Positions 1 through 11,387 are shown, numbered from the stretch's first letter. The stretch: DNA of 64,000 bases from Trichaptum fuscoviolaceum (GCA_910574455.1 CAJSYZ010000003.1:1612001-1676000); one strand, 5' to 3'. Notes: a model not told the origin generated them from the letters alone. Translations and numbers: made by a program.

Positions 1-566
1 TGCGATAGGGATGAAAGACAATCAGATCGCATTCCAAATCATCGACGAGATAGAATTCCATCTCGGCAAGCTTGGAGTTGTCAGTCGGAAAGTGCTTTAT
101 GCCATAGGTGCCCAAGAGGTTGCGTGCCTCCGCAATGACATTCTTTATGTGCACCGGGGATTCTTCCGCCTTTGCGGCGACATATAGACATGCAACTAAG
201 ACCAAATACGGGTCTGTTTCGCAATAGGAGTTCTTGAGGTAGAATCGGCGAAAGAAAACTGTGGCTGTAGCAATAACACGCTGCCTGAGAAAGATCTTAG
301 TACCAAGTTGTGATAACACTATGCTAAGCATGAGTTCAGAGCATGGAGAGGAGAAGCGAGACAAGACTCACAGTTTGCAAAGAAGATGTCAAGGAGGGCA
401 AGATGATCAGCATCATCGACATATTGCCTGTCTATCGCGCGGGATTTTTGGATTAGTTCGCGGTCAACTAGCCATCGCTTTCTGTGATTATCATGAGATT
501 TAGATATTCCTTCAGGTGTATACATACCACTAACAAGTGCGACGAAACCCAAAAGTCAGTTGCCAT
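1..566 (-). CDS. SSN8: Cyclin C, Mediator kinase-module subunit (3' part missing at window edge)
   Basis: Cyclin C pairs with the Cdk8 kinase in the Mediator kinase module and modulates RNA polymerase II transcription in the nucleus. The start ATG is at 566-564. Exon 1 (535-566) encodes MATDFWVSSH and is joined across a 53 nt intron (482-534) to an exon beginning KRWLVDREL. Splicing restores the N-terminal pattern of cyclin C, a short M-x-x-x-FW-x-SS-H leader followed by K-R-W. The next exon, ending the window, reads the cyclin-box stretch RRFYLKNSYCETDPYLVLV and then ACLYVAAKAEESPVHIKNV, typical of cyclin C rather than a cell-cycle cyclin. The C-terminal part runs off the left edge, so the gene is partial and its total length is unknown. 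Identity is clear from family patterns; exon borders are inferred by eye. Confidence 0.92.
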
Positions 567-957
567 TCTTGTTCGCTGTCAATGTTGCCAGCTGCCGCAG
601 CACGTACAATCGCTATCCTTCAAATCTTCAAGTGATGGTGCTCTGGGTTTACGCTATAGCTAGCGAGCATTTTCACAGCTAATGGTATAGACTACTTCGA
701 TGAGCGAAGACCAGAGACATAACTCATAAATATACTTACTTTATGGCATGGCTTAAAGTAACGAGGCAGTCGGATTCCAAGAACTTGTAGTTTATATAAA
801 ACAAAAAAAGGTGCTTACTAATACAGTTTCTGTAATGAATGCTACACAACTTGAAGATCGATGACTCACTTGTGAGCTACCATCCATAAGTGACATACTT
901 ATTTACATTACAATGGCTTTGCAATAACTAATGAAAGAATGGACTAGAAAGCTACGT
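567..957. other. Gap between cyclin C and DUF4139 gene
   Basis: This holds the upstream region of cyclin C and the 3' flank of the next minus-strand gene. I see no coding segment, RNA gene or repeat in it. Confidence 0.5.
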
Positions 958-2949
958 TCATTGTTTGGTCCATTCCACGCCAGCTGGTGCACTAACTTCC
1001 CATGCAAGACAGAGATCCACTGTCGCGCCGGGCTCGATGCTGAGATTCCACTCAAGCATTCCTTGTGCAGACTCCATATCCACATCAATGACCGATTCGC
1101 CATCGCTCTCCGCCTTCCAGCTCGACCAGCGTACAGCGACACCTCTGTTCACATTTCCTCCTTTCTGGGGTCCAGAGAGACTCTTCGGCTCAAGAAGCCT
1201 GACTTTGAAACGAGCATCGCGAGAGACAAAGATCTGATCCTTAACGATTAATCGCGGTAGCTGGGATAAGCGCGTGTTCTTGATGGTGATCTTCTGTTCA
1301 TAGTATGTCACTTTCGTCTTCGTTCCAATAATGTTACCTCCTGTAGATCTGATCTTTCTGGTCTGAGGATGGTATGTGGTACGGACTGCTGGGTCGACAC
1401 CCAAGGAGCACGAGAAGCTTTCTTGCTGGCTCACAAGCTAATAATGATAGATGTTTGCGACTTTCAGTGATATGGAGGTTATAAATAAATTTTACAGGAC
1501 TCACAGGAATAGACGACTTTGCCACGAAGCTCCCGTTCAAGAATACGTTAGCCTGTCCGGAAAGAAGGACATATTTCGAAGTATTCTTGACTTTACAACG
1601 CAGGAAGACACTCGGATTGTCCCTGGGTACCGTGATCCATTCTAGATCAACCGATTTGAAAAGAAGTTCAGCAACTGAGACTTTGTGGGTTTGCTGTTCC
1701 TTCTCTGAGTCGCTAGGTATCGAAGACAGACCAGGGATAGTAAAAGTTGTCGATACGGCGCCTTCGGTAGCGCTGGATTCAATGCCGCGAAAGAAGCCCG
1801 GCGGCTCTGGCTCTGGAGCACTCGCAAAGCTATCCAGAGGTACAGCAGCTACTTGTTGCATAGGTGAAGTCATATCACGATATGAACGTGACCGTGACCT
1901 GGAACGGGAGCGGCTACGTGATCTCCGGGAAGGCACTATTATCATTTGTTGAGGAGGCGGGCTTATTAACATATGTTCATCTCTAGTGGTAGTTGTCTCA
2001 TATGACGGTTGTGGCCCAATCCAACATGGAGTTAGCGTAGGAACTTCTGTGCCTAGGAGTGGTGCTGCGGTGCTCAACGTAAGCTGGACGCCATTCCAAT
2101 CCTCGCCCGTTTTCTGTGAGATAGACGCGCGATAGTGCAGCGAGACTTCGTTTTGGCCCTTCGAACTATTTGCAATTGACGCACGGACGTCATAATGCGG
2201 CATCCACCATGCATGTGTAACGACGTAAGTGAGCGTGAGTTCTGCGAGTCCCGGACTGTCTGCAAGGACGATGACCGTCACTCGCGTGCCCCGCTTGCGC
2301 GCGTTTTCTGCGTCTGCGTTGAGTGCGTTCCGCCTTTCTGTGGTCTCTCTATTTATGCTGATAAGCTCCTCGTACAGCTTTCCCGTGGCCTGATCGATTT
2401 TACGCTGTCGATCCGCGTACAGGTCTAGAAAAGCTTCAAGAGAGCTAGAGTCTGAGTCACCTGCCTTGAATGTCCGTGAGTAGTCAGAGAGTATGTCTGC
2501 TTGACGCTTCAGAATCTTGAGCTCAGCCTTGACTTGGGCTTCGCGTGAATAAAGCTTCGGGAGCAGCTCATCGTCCCTTTTCTGATCATAGGGGAGGGGA
2601 GGATCTGAAAGTTTGTGTTCAAATGTCTGGAAAACGTTATGAGGGTATATGGTTGGACATACGATATATCACGTCGAAAATAGTTGCATTTCCAATGCCA
2701 TCGACTCGAATTGAGTCCTCTTGCAGGTAGGTTGGCAGATTTTTTATCTCTACGTCATTCTGGCCGTCTTTCAACTCTACTTTAATGCGCCTTCTAACCT
2801 GTACGCAAGAATTTAGAGACTGTTGCTTGACAAAAAGAGATCCTGGAACTCGCCTCAGCACGGTCAGTCTGAAAAACTGTCACAGCATCCACCCCATTCT
2901 CGTTCGCATCATACTCAACTGTGTTAGCGACCGATTCAACTGCTGCCAT
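958..2949 (-). CDS. DUF4139 (mucoidy inhibitor A / F37C4.5-like) protein with an Arg-Ser repeat
   Basis: I recognise the DUF4139 family, whose biochemical role is not known. The start is taken at the ATG at 2949-2947 (MAAVESVAN); an in-frame ATG lies 39 nt upstream. The N-terminal part (AVTVFQTDRAE joined to VRRRIKVELKDGQNDVEIK) matches the N-terminal domain that usually precedes DUF4139. It is followed by a charged, probably coiled-coil segment around 2300-2560 and the DUF4139 core, for example AELTLTYVVTHAWWMPHYDV. Between about 1885 and 1930 lies an RSRSRSRSRSRSRSY run inside a loop-like Ser/Pro-rich region, unusual for this family as I know it. The C-terminus ends WEVSAPAGVEWTKQ. At least three introns are implied. 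No signal peptide or clear membrane segment is seen. Confidence 0.83.
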
Positions 2950-3210
2950 CTCGCAATGATCACCACTTCCCGTGGTAGTGATGGTCAAAGGTGTACCTGA
3001 GAGACGCTCGACTTTTCACCTTTATATACCATAACATCAACCGTAGTCAATGTTGGGTTTGAGAAATCCCACGACCAAGACGGAGGCACACGTAGCTGTG
3101 CAATTAAATGATAAAATCAGTCTGTCCACAGTCTGAAACATCAGGGAAAGAACATTAGTATTAAAATTTTGGGTGCTCTACATTGACAACTCTACAGGAC
3201 GATAAGAAGA

Positions 3211-4703
3211 TTATGCGGATTGAGCGACAAAGTTTTTGCCCTTCTCGATGTTCTTCTTGAGCTCGGGTAAGCAAGCATCAATGAGCTTTTGCTCTTCAGC
3301 AGAAATCGAGCCAATCGGGAAGATCTTTTCGACACCATTTTTCTGTAATAGACGTTGATCAGAAAGGTAATCAAATAAAGTGTAGATTGAAAGACGTACG
3401 CCAAGTTCAACCTTCGATGAGAAGAAGTCGATGCCTTGAGAGGCGAAGAGGTCGCTCTTGACGAAAGTAGGCGTCACTACACCCTTCTCCCCGTTCAGGC
3501 CACGAAGAAGCGCATTAGCAAACTTAGCTCCAGCGTATGCCATGGAGAGCGTTGCTGATCCGGCGCCATCCTTCGCCTTCACTACCTCATCGCCACCGTA
3601 CTGGATTCGGTGCACAATCTTCTCGTAAGTCTCATCCTTAAGCGCTTTGCCGTAGTTGCTCTGGCTAAGCAGAGGCACGATGGTCACACCCGAATGACCT
3701 CCAACGACGGTGATCGGTGTCTCAGCAGGGGAAGCGCCTGTTACTTCGGAGACAAATTTCGCAGAACGAACGACATCAAGAGTGGTGACACCAAAGACGC
3801 GGCGCGGGTCGAAAACACCAGCTTTCTCTAGAACAGATGCTACAATGGGCACGGTCGAGTTCACTGGGTTGGAAATAACGAGAATGTGCGCCTCGGGAGA
3901 AACCCGGCTGATCGCGGAAGCGAGATCTCGTACGATGGAAGCATTTGTCTGTGAAAAACACGTGAGAAAAAAATTCGACGGAGAGGGTCGGAGAGCCGTG
4001 TTTTAAAGAAGTGGACGCAAGTCAAACGATAAATCCAACGATAGAAGCGAGGGTAGATATGGCTCGAAGTTATGATTACTCCGCAGATGCAGACTATCTC
4101 AAATTATATCTTGCATAGAAAAACGCTTCCACACAGGCATAATCACATTCGAGTGAAGTCTTATTTGTAGCATAGAGGCAAAAAGTAGCACTCACGTTAA
4201 ACAGATCATCACGCGTCATCTAATGGATTCTGTCAGATCTACCCAGTCATAGATATACCAAGACATGCTTACTCCGGGCTAAGCACATCGGCGTCAGTTA
4301 CGTCATATATAGTGAGTACGAGTAGAATTCATACCTTGCGAGGAACACCAGCAGGGATGACAATAACTTTCACGCCTTCGAGAGCCTCGTCGAGCTTGTC
4401 AGCAGCGTAGCCTTTGACCTATGTGCGTAACAGCGTCAGAAAAAGCACAAGCATAACAGCTAAACTAGCCCATACCTCGCTCGCCGTGTCAACATGGCTG
4501 ACATCCGCAGCCACACCTGGCGCACCACGGATATCGTACAAGCTCAACGAAGACACAAGAGGGTCAGTCTTGAGCAGTAGTGACAGTGGCTGCCCAATTC
4601 CACCACCAGCACCAAGGACGGCAACCTTAGTCTGCCGCGCCGCTGTTGTCGAGAAAAGGCGAGACTGACTAGAGAGAGCTCGAGATGCTTGTCTGGAGAA
4701 CAT
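3211..4703 (-). CDS. MDH1: Malate dehydrogenase, mitochondrial
   Basis: This enzyme interconverts malate and oxaloacetate with NAD in the mitochondrial matrix as part of the TCA cycle. The start at 4703 gives [19 protein letters not shown], an Arg/Ser-rich presequence without acidic residues, as expected for mitochondrial import. It is followed by the Rossmann motif [11 protein letters not shown]. Further exons give the NAD-dependent family signatures [10 protein letters not shown] and [16 protein letters not shown], the latter carrying the catalytic His. The C-terminus ends [15 protein letters not shown] at 3211. After splicing the protein is close to the usual 330-340 residues. The intron at 3343-3399 is 57 nt and has no stop in frame, so unspliced mRNA would encode a 19-residue insertion between VELG and KNGVEK. 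Other introns separate short exons between 3960 and 4450. Confidence 0.96.
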
Positions 4704-5422
4704 GATGAGTGTGGCCGTCGTGGATGGTAGTGACGAAGAGAAAGTTCGTTGGGTCAAGCGATGACACGAATATGTTTCTTTCGTTCCCACGATCGGATCG
4801 GTGAGTTCCGGATCGGCTTTAAAACGGCATCTCTCGGCAACTACTATATGGCGCATTCTCTCCCTGTCACTCTATCACTGGCACCCACCTATCCTCAAGT
4901 CATGCCTTGAACACGTTAATGTGTACAAGGTATGTATCCGACACTTTAGTTAGATGCGTTCAGGATGATCTTCGAAAAGTTTATCAGCTAAATAACGGAG
5001 TAGCCGCGATCAAGCCAATCTATCCATAACGGCCAGCTAGTAACAAGGAAGGCTATTCCTGGTACAATCTGAGAGACAGTTCCCTGTGATTAATAGTCGA
5101 TCTCTGTCAAATCTAAACCACGAACTGATTCTTCTGGGCTCTATGCCCCTCTTTCGAGCGCACTTGAAAGCGTCGATGCCAATGGAACAGCGACCCAACC
5201 GCGAGAGTACGTGCCATGTATAGCTTCTGTGCGAGAACAGAGGTGCAAAATGGTCCAGAGTGTCCGAAAGGCACTTTGATGATCTTCTGTGTCTAACTCA
5301 GCGACATACATATATACCCTAGATCACTCAGCTGGCACAAGTTCTGGTTGAGCCTCCCCCACGTTCTCAATCTACTATGTATCCTCCTATTCTGAAGGTT
5401 TAGCTTTGAAACTGCACTCAGG
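4704..5422. other. Intergenic region between MDH and a DUF6533 gene
   Basis: These 719 bases lie between two divergently transcribed genes and should contain both promoters. No ORF, repeat or RNA gene is evident. Confidence 0.5.
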
Positions 5423-7053
5423 ATGACGGATCAATCCGTAACAGGTACCTTCGTTGGTCAAACGATATGGGCTCTGTGCGTATAAGAAATATTTGACACC
5501 TTCTGTTTTCGCTGATATTGTACGTTAGCCTCGTTGACCAGTATATTGCCGTAGCAGCGTTCAGTGAGCATGCCTATAACTCTATTTTTCATTTCATCTA
5601 AGACATTGTTTAGCTGTTGTTTTTCTGGACCATCTGATTACTCTCCCCGATGAGATTCGGATCATATGGTCAAACAGATTTACAGCTGTGACCGCAATAT
5701 TCTTTCTGAATCGTTACATATCGCTTGGAGGCTATTCTGTCGTTTTATACTCTCAGTTCCTATCCTCTATCCCGGAGGCATCGGTGCGCATGTCAGTAAC
5801 TTATCTGTGTGATAGGAACTCATTATTGTTTTTTTAAAGAAGTGCGTTGTCCCTAAGGCAGAATGTCAGAAAACTACTAAAGCAAGAAAAAAGTGAATCC
5901 TGCCAGCACTTCTCTATCTTCATCGCCGTGTTAGTTCTGGTCAATCAAATTGCTATTGTAGGTATGCTAGCGTCTTTCAAAATCTTCGATCTACTTGTCC
6001 TAACCTACGGTAGTCACCATGGCCTTGAGGACTTACGCATTGTATCACCGAAATCGCATGGTACTTTTTGGCACCTGTCTTCTGGGATCATATTGTGTCG
6101 CACAGCTCGCTGTGAGCATGCTCAACCCTTCTAAGACCTAAAGACTACTAACATAGATATTGGTTGTATTTTCAGTTCGTTGTCTTTGATATGCACGGCG
6201 CGCCGTTAGAGATTGCAACAATATCAATTTGTTCGACCTTCATTTCTACCCCGTATGTCATTCCCACTTTATTAATCAGTCACTGCTGATCCATCTCGCA
6301 GCAAAAGTGCATAACTCTTAATTCAAAACTTCGGAAAGTCAACTAACGAAGTCTTATCAGCATATATTATGGCGGTAACATCGACAATCGCATTCGACGT
6401 AGCTATTTTCATGCTGACTGTCGGACGCTCATGGTACATGCTCAGAGTGTCGCACACGCAGAGTTTATCGCCTCTATATACAATTCTGCTGAGAGACGGT
6501 ATGCAATCAGTTCTATTTCTCTCCTAACTGACTGAAGTTTACTAGGAAGCATGTATTTTGTGTATGTGCTTGGCTTGGCTTGCTGATACGCAGCGTCTTA
6601 ATGTTGAATATACAAAATCTGTTGGCGCGATGGTGGCCGCTAACCTCGTCCCTTTCGTTCTTTTCTGGGCAAGTCCCATTTATTAATCGAATTGATGGCA
6701 GAACATCTGATTTACCACTTTGCAGGCACTTCCGAACGAATCTTTCACAACAGCAATGGGTTCTAACTCGATTTTCGGCCCAGCGTACGTTTAATGGCAG
6801 GAGAATGCTTCATTGATTGCTGATATACTCTCTTGCCAGAATTTCGGTCGTCTTACTTTCCCGAATAATCTTGAATCTACGACAGCAGAATGACACCGCG
6901 GGTGATATTGGGCCAGGGTCTCACTCGTCTTCACCATTAAGACCAGTCATTGCCCCTTGTATTCTCGGAAACCTGACTGCTGAGCTTCGTAATTCTGAGT
7001 CTAATGGTCTACACCCAGAAGAGATGTATATGAGCTTTTTACACATCAAGTAA
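5423..7053 (+). CDS. DUF6533-domain integral membrane protein, copy 1
   Basis: This belongs to the fungal multi-spanning DUF6533 family, which has no established function. Translation from the ATG at 5423 gives MTDQSVTGTFVGQTIWAL, then after splicing LVDQYIAVAAF and the family signature VVFLDHLITLPDEIRIIW followed by FFLNRYISLGGY. Further downstream the exons read ILLRDG joined to SMYFV, another family landmark, then a hydrophobic segment NIQNLLAR, and FGPARISVVLLSRIILNLRQ. The last part is the membrane-exit helix with a basic tail seen at the C-terminus of these proteins. The terminal exon ends at 7053 after a polar tail. I infer about six to seven membrane segments and seven or more short introns. 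It is the first of three family members in this window; the other two form a convergent pair near 16.5 kb. Confidence 0.78.
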
Positions 7054-7403
7054 AGAAAGTACGCTGAAGGATGCGATCTGTAACACCTACTTCCGCTAAA
7101 TGAATCAATTGATTGACGGACTGAAGTGTTGGTTTGTTGCAACATGTCGAATACTTGGCATGTACATGTAATATTTGAAGGCGTGTTAATCACGAAGGAC
7201 CTCGTATTGAACAACATGAATCACGCTATCTGAGGCGAAGTTACTTTCATAAGATCAGAGAAGTGAGAAAGTTGCTCACGCAGGACAAAATCAGCTCTGG
7301 GATCTACATAGGTGCTGGTACACGAAATATTCGACGAGCGACCTATTGAACCCGAAAATAATCAGTTGCAGTGGATGACTGAACATGAACAAACTCGCCT
7401 CCT
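7054..7403. other. Short convergent intergenic region
   Basis: Gap between the 3' ends of the DUF6533 gene and TSR2. Apart from 3' untranslated sequence I see nothing in it. Confidence 0.5.
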
Positions 7404-8015
7404 TTACCCAGCCCTATTACCTTTGCCCTTTCCTTTGACAAGTGTAAATCCGTCCTCGTCAACCTCTGGCTCTTCACGCTCCTTCGGTTCTCTCCTTTCC
7501 ACTAATCGAGGAGCCTCATCCCCTTCCATATCGTCGTCCTCATCTTCGCCATCACTGCTGCCGCTCTCTCCGTCAGTTTCTATCGTTTCATCCACGACCT
7601 TCTGTGATGCAATTTTCTTTCCCTTCATCTTCTGTACTTGAGCTTCCCATTCATCAATCAATTGTACGCCGACGGGAATAGATATGTTGGCCCATAACTT
7701 CATGATGTCTTTTGCAACAGCTTCGGCGCTGCCATCTTCTAGAACAGTGTCGAACTCATCGGCCATCATCTGCAACAGCATGTCTTCAACATAGTACTCG
7801 TCTGGGTTTTCCTGAGACTCCGCCGGATCGAAAGCATCTACAATGACTGACACAATCCAAGTGCGTTTCTGTGCAGAATCGGGCCCTCCCCAAGCTTCGT
7901 CCACTGCTAAGCGAAGTGCTGGCCAGATCGTAAGACGCGCTATTACGCCACGGGCAAACAGAACGAGTGAAGGGTCTGGCGCTGCTGTCGCCGTTTCCTG
8001 CGATGATGAAGCCAT
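7404..8015 (-). CDS. TSR2: Pre-rRNA-processing protein Tsr2
   Basis: Tsr2 acts in 20S pre-rRNA processing and escorts the small-subunit protein eS26 into 40S ribosomes. The 203-residue protein has no visible intron. The start at 8015 (MASSSQETATAAPDPSLVLF) was chosen because the sequence further upstream in the frame is not family-like. Landmarks are FARGVIARLTIWPALRLAVD, EAWGG, then YYVEDMLLQMMADEFDTVLE, which is the conserved acidic core of the family. The C-terminal third is strongly acidic (EDEDDDMEGDEAP), and it ends DEDGFTLVKGKGK, a conserved Tsr2 terminal motif. The gene is divergent from GRC3 with only 110 bp between start codons, so the two ribosome-biogenesis genes probably share a promoter region. 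Confidence 0.92.
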   Translation of the reverse strand: MASSSQETATAAPDPSLVLFARGVIARLTIWPALRLAVDEAWGGPDSAQKRTWIVSVIVDAFDPAESQENPDEYYVEDMLLQMMADEFDTVLEDGSAEAVAKDIMKLWANISIPVGVQLIDEWEAQVQKMKGKKIASQKVVDETIETDGESGSSDGEDEDDDMEGDEAPRLVERREPKEREEPEVDEDGFTLVKGKGKGNRAG

Positions 8016-8125
8016 GAAGACGGTGAGAGTGAGAAGTGAGAAGTGTGTAAATGTAACAAATTTCACCGTATGCAGTAGGCACCTGCTACAAATTTCCAAT
8101 TTAAAACTTACGTTCTTCAAGTTAG
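8016..8125. promoter_or_regulatory. Bidirectional promoter region TSR2/GRC3
   Basis: Only 110 bp separate the two divergent start codons, so this short stretch must contain both 5' leaders and the core promoters. I see no convincing TATA box. Shared control of the two genes is an inference from the geometry. Confidence 0.6.
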
Positions 8126-10452
8126 ATGCTAAGTGCCATCGCTGCTCGCAAGGCAGCCCAAGCCGCCCAACTCGCTGCTAAATATCAGGCTTTAAAGACT
8201 ACTAATAAGCCAGACGATGAAGCCAACGACAATGAGGAGCCGGAAGAGAAGAGAGCCAACATCGTGCGCCGACCAGAATCGAAACGAAAACCTTCGATAA
8301 ATGCTAATGACATTCGAAACAAGAAAGGACGAAAAAAACAAAGGACTGCTCATCCACAGACCAGATACTTTGCTACTGAAGCCTCAGATCATATCATTAT
8401 TGACGACGAAGATGCCAGCTCGAGCACCTCAGAGGGCGACGACTTTACTCGACATGTACATAAACCTCCACACGCACAGCCATGGTCTCCGAGCCGCCCA
8501 CCCTTGGACTCTTCTGACGACGAGGAGGAGGAGGAGGAATTTGTCGAAGGAACATCAGGTTATGATCTCGAGGTGCCGCCTTCTTTACCACCGCTAGACA
8601 ATGGCTATCCCTCACTTCAAACCTTGACATTCACTCCAGTGTTGGGACAAAATGTTTTCCATCTATCAGGGGATGGAAGTGGGCCGTTGGAAGGACGCAG
8701 AGGGACTATTCTTGCTCTCGGTATGGAGGAAACGCTAGCTCTGCAAGGCGTCTATTCCATGACTGTTTTGCGAGGCGCTGTCTCTGTAATGGGATCAGAC
8801 ATACAAGCCTCGTCTTCATCTCACCACATTTTTGCTCCAAAATGTTCGCCAATGCCGATCATAAAAGCAATCACGTACTCTTCCAGCTCGCAGATCGTCC
8901 CCGGGCAGATTTTGCAGAGAATAAGTCCTGAATGTGCCGCCATTCTTCTGGAGGATGTGGTCACAGGAGTGGAGGGCCTGAGCAGAGTGTGCAAGCTCTT
9001 TGAAGGTGTCTTTGGGGACAATTCCTCAATGGACGATGCTCTACGTCTAAGTACGGCTCACATGGTAAGCCCATGCCACAGTTTACTTCGCTCGTCTACT
9101 CACGAAAGAAAGGTAGATTCCCTCCCTGGGCCGTATGTTCCTTCCATACACTCTACCTTCGTCTTGGGAGAGGGCCCTTTCATCCTTCGACATACCTTCC
9201 CTCGATCCCCCAATTGCTCTCGTCAAGGGCGCAAAGCGAACGGGGAAGAGTACCCTGGCCCGGACATTGCTCAATCGTCTACTTACCCGTTATCGACGTG
9301 TTGCGTTCTTGGAATGCGATATCGGACAGACTGAGTTCACGCCACCTGGTCTCGTATCACTGACTGTCCTAGACAAGCAAGTGTTCGGTACGTAAACACC
9401 ATACTATTCATTCACTCTTTGCTGATTTTTTCATAGGCCCAGCCTTCACTCATCCGACTTTGCCTTATGCCTCGCACTTCATTGGCTCTACATCACCTAG
9501 GCATTCACCATCGCATTATATTGCTGCAATCCAAGCACTTGTTCAGACTTACAAATTAGACATTCAATATTCTTGCTCCGAGTACGAAGCAGAAGAAGGC
9601 GATGAGAGGAAGGACGATTACGTTCCTTTGGTTGTCAATACAATGGGATGGATGAAAGGTCTTGGTGCAGACCTCTCCCTTCAAGTGGAAGAGGTCATTG
9701 AACCAACCCATACGTTTTATGTCCAAAGTTCTGTAGGCGAAACTGGAAATCAGGTTCAGGATTTCGGAGTGGAAGCGATCCCGTCCAATGCTCAGACGGC
9801 GCGATATAGTGCCGTCGACTGGCGGACTATATCGCTGTTGTCGTACTTCCATTCCGTTCCTTCATCTGCGCAACATACGAATTGCCGCAGAAGCGATCCA
9901 AGGCTACCGTCATGTTCGTGGGACACGCGTTTGCCTCTCACAGCTCAACGGCCGTATACGATTCAGCCGAGGAAGAGCCTGGATAATGTCGTGCTCGTGG
10001 GCGCCGGTACAGAGGACGTCGTACCCTCAGAAATTGGCCGTGTCCTCAACGGGGCCGTAGTCGCACTTGTGTCATGTCTACCTGGTTCCATGGATATCTC
10101 GGACGGTGAGCGTCTGCCATACGTCCAAGCTTCTCCTCCTCCAGATCCGTCCGTGTCCAATTGTATTGGCCTTGCACTTATACGAGCCGTCTCTCCGTCC
10201 TTGATGTTGGATTCGACTACGCATGAAGATGATGCACTCCAACTCCTTACGCCCGTACCGACTTCGCTGCTTTATTCTGCGCCGCCTCGATGCTTGGTCA
10301 AAGGGGAGATCGAGATTCCGGTGTGGGCAATGCTGGATCACCGAGATGAGTCTCGTAACAACATCCCGTACTTGCAATGGAGCCGGGGCGATGCACTGGG
10401 TGCGGAACGGAGAAGAGTTAGGAGGAACTTGATGCGAAAGGCACAGATGTAA
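8126..10452 (+). CDS. GRC3: Polynucleotide 5'-hydroxyl kinase Grc3 (NOL9 family)
   Basis: Grc3 phosphorylates the 5'-OH end made by the Las1 nuclease in ITS2 during 25S rRNA maturation, in the nucleolus. The protein opens with an Ala/Lys-rich, then acidic low-complexity segment of about 140 residues. It then enters a beta-rich N-terminal domain, and the kinase domain carries the Walker A motif GAKRTGKSTLART and the following AFLECDIGQTEFTPPG. The C-terminal part includes SLLSYFHSV, EDVVPSEIGRVLNGAVVAL and YLQWSRGDALGAERRR. Two introns are clear: 9065-9116 and 9388-9436. The first links HM to IPSLGRMFLPY, the second links VFG to PAFTHPTLPY. Length is about 740 residues, within the range of fungal Grc3. 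It is divergent from TSR2. Confidence 0.93.
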
Positions 10453-10739
10453 TCCTATCTTATGTATTCCCATCACGGAATCCTCCCAAGGATGGTGGCC
10501 TTGTGAGCGTGGGAGCATGGTGTTGAATGCGGACAAGGTATTTGTGAGTGGCCTGTCATGTGCTCACAATATTGTGAGAAGAATGTAGGTTAGAAAACAT
10601 ATTCTACTGGTACTGCAACGTGCTTGTATGTGTATAGAAATGGTTCCGGCAATATTTTCTCTACTTAAAATTCACTTGTAAGAATTACCGGAGCTCCCTC
10701 CGCAGCGGAAAGCAATCTAATTTTTCCGTTAAAGTCTCT

Positions 10740-11115
10740 TCAAGCTTCCCCTAAACAGAACACGTGATGTTGATCATGGTGTTTGCTCCGACGTACCGTG
10801 TCAGAGCACAACCACCTCCTCCCCATCACTGCCATCGGCCCGTCTTCGAGAGTAGCTGGAAACTCCGTGAACATGTGAGTTCTGTCCCTCTTCATTACTG
10901 TACCTACTAATAAATAAATGCCGGTAGCATGAAGAAGCTCTCGCACTCGTAACATCTGCCACTTCAGCATTTTTAGCCAGGTTCGAATGTTGACGGGTAT
11001 CAGGGACAGCGCTGCATACCAACATGCAGCGCAACTATGCGGGGTTGGAGAATATACTAAGGGTCAGCCTACTGGCTGCTTTGTTGCAAATTGGAGTGGA
11101 AGACGGAAAGTATTG
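10740..11115 (+). other. Possible small spliced gene of unknown identity
   Basis: A canonical intron can be seen at 10875-10927: donor gtgagt, branch-like ctactaataa, acceptor ggtag. The sequence before it reads VFESSWKLREH and the sequence after it HEEALALVTSATSAFLARF in the continued frame, which looks like real protein. That frame meets a TGA at about 10990; the same frame is open again afterwards (for example GLENILRVSLLAALLQI) up to a second donor-like gtgagt at 11116. I do not recognise a family. It could be a two-exon microprotein, a longer gene with an unseen exon, or a decayed gene. Confidence 0.3.
11009..11032. repeat. Perfect inverted repeat (9 bp arms, 6 nt loop)
   Basis: The arms gcgctgcat and atgcagcgc are exact reverse complements around the loop accaac. 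It lies in the second exon of the possible small gene and could form a stable hairpin in DNA or RNA. Confidence 0.8.
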
Positions 11116-11329
11116 GTGAGTACATAGTTCATAGTTGCGTTTACCGCCGGTTGCGATGCACTGACCTGCGTGCATTTTTTGACTACACTCCTTCAACTCT
11201 TATCTGTCCATGCTGACATCAGTCCTCTGTGTCTCTGGGCTCTTCTTCCTGTCAACCGCTGCTCTTGGCTTGGACTTTCTGTGAACTAAAGTGTGGACTT
11301 CATCGCTCTTGTCTACATGTCTGTCTACA

Positions 11330-11330
<1 letters not shown>

Positions 11331-11386
<56 letters not shown>

Positions 11387-11387
11387 G
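11331..11387. repeat. (GTCT)n microsatellite
   Basis: About fourteen uninterrupted GTCT tetranucleotides, preceded by two interrupted copies of tacatgtctgtc. The purity suggests recent, slippage-prone expansion. Confidence 0.95.

Noticed and set aside
7312..7641. Ser/Pro-rich plus-strand ORF
   Set aside because: It is the antisense shadow of the acidic C-terminus of Tsr2.
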